A DNA stretch of 64,000 nucleotides from Erwinia rhapontici. GTDB lineage: Bacteria > Pseudomonadota > Gammaproteobacteria > Enterobacterales > Enterobacteriaceae. Positions within the stretch are counted from its first letter, which is position 1. Every line of letters begins with the position of its first letter. Position numbers and translations under genes: made by a program. Shown one piece after another: positions 61,792-64,000 of this stretch. The notes below the pieces were generated by a model, which had not been told where the DNA came from, made no database searches, and saw only the letters and a program-made list of their open reading frames with translations. The DNA lies in the NCBI RefSeq assembly GCF_012271765.1, contig NZ_VRKO01000012.1, positions 62,001 to 126,000 on the forward strand. The letters run 5' to 3'.

Positions 61792-64000
61792 CCATTCCAA
61801 CCGCCACATGGCGTATTCAGTTTCGTAACGGCATGACGTTTGATCGCGCTGCCAGCCTCGTGCCCTACCTGAAACAGCTGGGTATCAGCCATCTCTATGC
61901 TTCGCCGATTTTTACGGCGACCACCGGGTCAACTCACGGCTATGACGTCACGGATGCCAATGAGATCGACCCGTCGATTGGCGGCCGTGCGGGGTTTGAC
62001 CGTCTGGTCAGCGCGCTGAAAAATGCCGGGCTGGGACTGATCCTCGACATCGTGCCGAACCATATGGCGGCCTCGCTGGAAAATGCCTGGTGGCGCGATG
62101 TGGTTGAACACGGTGAGGCAAGCCGCTACGCGCGGCATTTTGATATCGACTGGTCACGCCGTCTGACGCTGCCGTTCCTGGGCGATGCCTTTGAGACGGC
62201 GCTGGATAACAATGAGATCACGGTGCAAGCCGATCCCGACAGCGGTAAACCCGCGCTGGCGTACTACGACACCTTCTACCCGCTGAAACCGGAAACCTGG
62301 CAGGAATGCGAAGCCGATGTGCTGGCACTCACCGATCGGTCGGAGATGGCGGCACTCCACCAGCGTCAGCCTTGGCGGTTGATGTGCTGGCGTGATGCGG
62401 CCAATGAACTCTCCTACCGCCGTTTCTTTGAAATCACCGGACTGGTGGGAATGCGGGTTGAGGATCGCGGCGTGTTTGATGATACCCACCGTTTGATCCT
62501 CGAACTGGTCCATTCCGGTGCCGTTGACGGGCTGCGGGTTGACCATGTGGACGGGCTGGCCAACCCACAGGCGTATCTGACGCGCCTGCGCCAGCAGGCA
62601 GGCCCGGACTGCTATATCACCGTAGAGAAAATCCTTGGCAAAGATGAACAGCTGCCGAGCGACTGGCCGGTTTCCGGCACCACCGGCTATGAGTTTATGG
62701 CAGCGCTCTCCGATGCGCTGGTCGATGGCAGTCAAATCAGCGCCCTGCGCAAAATCTACAATGATGTGCTGGATAAGCCAGTGAATATGGCCGCCGAACT
62801 GCGAGAAGCAAAGCGGCTGATGGTGGATAAGAACTTTGCCGGTGAGTTCAGCACGCTGCTGACCCTCGCCGGTGATATTGCCGCAGAGGAAAATGCGCTG
62901 TTGCCGGAGAACAATCTGCGGCAGGCGTTGCGCGAACTGCTGATTGCCTTCCCGGTGTACCGCACTTACGGCACGGAAAACGGATTGCCTGCGGCCGATA
63001 GCGAATTATTGCAACAGGTGGCAAACCACGTCAAAAACCGTACCGATGCCCCTGACCCGGCCGCACTTAATCTGATTCTGCGCATTCTCACGGGCGACAT
63101 CCCGGCACACACGCGTCAGCAGGCCACCACGTTCCGCATCCGTTTCCAGCAACTGACTGGCCCGCTGATGGCGAAATCGGTCGAAGATACCCTGTTCTTC
63201 CGCCAGCACATGTCGCTGGCGCTGAATGAGGTTGGCGCGGAACCGCTGCCGCGTGCCTTCTCGCTTGACCGCTTTCACGCAGAGATGAAAGTGCGCCTTG
63301 AGCGACAGCCGGATGCCCTTTCCGGCACCACCACGCATGATACCAAACGCGGCGAAGATGCCCGGGCGCGGCTTTATACACTCTCCGAGGCCCCGGCGCA
63401 CTGGGCTGCGTGCGTGGCGCGCTGGTGCGAGATGAACCGCAGCTGCGTGGTGACGCTTGACGATGGCCGGGCGCCAAAACCCTCTGTCGAGTGGATGCTC
63501 TACCAGGCGCTGGCCGGTGTCTGGCCTGCGACGCTTCAGCCCCGGGATCACGCCGGGCTGGCGGCGCTGGAAGAGCGTTTTCTCGCCTATGTGCAAAAAG
63601 CACTGCGCGAAGCGAAGCAGCGTACCAACTGGACTGCCGTAAACGATGACTACGAGAATGCGGTGCTCGACTATGCGCGTCACCTGCTCTCGCCGGCTAA
63701 TACCGACTTTTTGCATGATTTCACCGCTTCGCTGCAACCGTTTATCCAGGCCGGGCTGGTGAACAGTCTTACCCAGACGGTGGTGAAACTGACTGCGCCA
63801 GGCGTTCCGGATATTTACCAGGGCAGTGAAACGCTCGATTTCAGTCTGATCGATCCGGATAACCGCCGGGAGCCGGACTTTCCCGCACTGCAACAGATGC
63901 TGACGGCACACAAAACGCCGCTGGATAGCGATCCGGCGCACTGGCTGAGCGGCCAGCTCAACCAGCATGTGATCGCCAGCCTGCTACAGCTGCGTCAGGC
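61788..64000 (+). CDS. treY: Malto-oligosyltrehalose synthase (3' end beyond the window)
   Basis: The open frame from ATG 61788 (AGGAGAGG upstream) runs to the window edge, about 737 of an expected 830-850 residues. It begins TATWRIQFRNGMTFDRAASLVPYLKQLGISHLYASPIF and contains the GH13 signatures STHGYDVTD, LILDIVPNHMA and VDGLRVDHVDGLANPQ. The enzyme isomerises the reducing-end alpha-1,4 bond of maltodextrins to alpha,alpha-1,1, providing the substrate of TreZ. There is no frameshift in the visible part. Confidence 0.95.
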   Translation, partial: MTIPTATWRIQFRNGMTFDRAASLVPYLKQLGISHLYASPIFTATTGSTHGYDVTDANEIDPSIGGRAGFDRLVSALKNAGLGLILDIVPNHMAASLENAWWRDVVEHGEASRYARHFDIDWSRRLTLPFLGDAFETALDNNEITVQADPDSGKPALAYYDTFYPLKPETWQECEADVLALTDRSEMAALHQRQPWRLMCWRDAANELSYRRFFEITGLVGMRVEDRGVFDDTHRLILELVHSGAVDGLRVDHVDGLANPQAYLTRLRQQAGPDCYITVEKILGKDEQLPSDWPVSGTTGYEFMAALSDALVDGSQISALRKIYNDVLDKPVNMAAELREAKRLMVDKNFAGEFSTLLTLAGDIAAEENALLPENNLRQALRELLIAFPVYRTYGTENGLPAADSELLQQVANHVKNRTDAPDPAALNLILRILTGDIPAHTRQQATTFRIRFQQLTGPLMAKSVEDTLFFRQHMSLALNEVGAEPLPRAFSLDRFHAEMKVRLERQPDALSGTTTHDTKRGEDARARLYTLSEAPAHWAACVARWCEMNRSCVVTLDDGRAPKPSVEWMLYQALAGVWPATLQPRDHAGLAALEERFLAYVQKALREAKQRTNWTAVNDDYENAVLDYARHLLSPANTDFLHDFTASLQPFIQAGLVNSLTQTVVKLTAPGVPDIYQGSETLDFSLIDPDNRREPDFPALQQMLTAHKTPLDSDPAHWLSGQLNQHVIASLLQLRQ

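Overview
The window is a piece of an enterobacterial chromosome, almost certainly the replication terminus region. A 28-bp site at 52287-52314 is, as far as I can recall the reference, identical to the Escherichia coli dif site. Many genes are clear orthologues of E. coli terminus-region genes (adhP, ydcF, ynfU, yciF, bluF, satP, digH/yddW). The base composition (about 55% GC by eye), the chv/ndvB-type cyclic glucan synthase and the sugar, polyamine-type and M24 loci suggest a plant- or environment-associated member of the Enterobacterales (Erwinia/Pantoea/Enterobacter-like). The genus cannot be fixed from sequence alone. I see no tRNA, rRNA, CRISPR array, intact insertion sequence or prophage.

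Layout. 1-2.1 kb: end of a cytochrome b561 gene, then an operon of a secreted TPR protein, an ECF sigma factor and its membrane anti-sigma factor. 2.2-7.2 kb: a SnoaL-like protein, then an AcoR-type sigma-54 activator divergent from aldehyde dehydrogenase and zinc alcohol dehydrogenase genes, with a sigma-54 promoter and a palindromic candidate activator site between them. 7.3-9 kb: ydcF and a LysR regulator. 9-17.6 kb: one giant cyclic beta-1,2-glucan synthase gene. 17.7-20.5 kb: small stress-type genes (ynfU-like, yciF, DUF4385) and a captured low-GC secreted protein gene bounded by a 62-bp duplicated gene end. 20.5-26.4 kb: FAD monooxygenase/MarR pair, an acetyltransferase, a chemoreceptor and the blue-light receptor bluF.

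26.5-35.9 kb: a sugar-use cluster consisting of Gfo/Idh/MocA dehydrogenase, BadF/BadG-type kinase, ROK regulator, a complete CUT1 ABC transporter and an acetyltransferase. It is interrupted by a roughly 565-bp intergenic imperfect palindrome. 36-45.8 kb: a second cytochrome b561 and a divergent catabolic locus. The leftward arm carries a polyamine-type ABC transporter, a metal-ligand-depleted M24 hydrolase and a flavin reductase. The rightward arm carries a TIM-barrel isomerase, a GntR regulator and a GFA-fold protein. Both arms start at near-identical sigma-54 promoters, with two tandem NtrC-like sites and a FadR-type operator between them. This nitrogen-regulated locus of unknown substrate is the best candidate for an undescribed system.

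45.9-52.2 kb: katG, satP, an MFS exporter, a membrane metallophosphoesterase and a GrpB-family protein. 52.2-54.1 kb: dif, then a PAS-PAS chemoreceptor gene broken by one nonsense codon. 54.2-57.1 kb: a small secreted protein, and a second degenerate M24 protein with a nucleoside-recognition-type membrane protein. 57.3-64 kb: digH (with no standard start codon), a cupin, a yafP-type acetyltransferase and the trehalose-forming pair treZ-treY, the last cut by the window edge.
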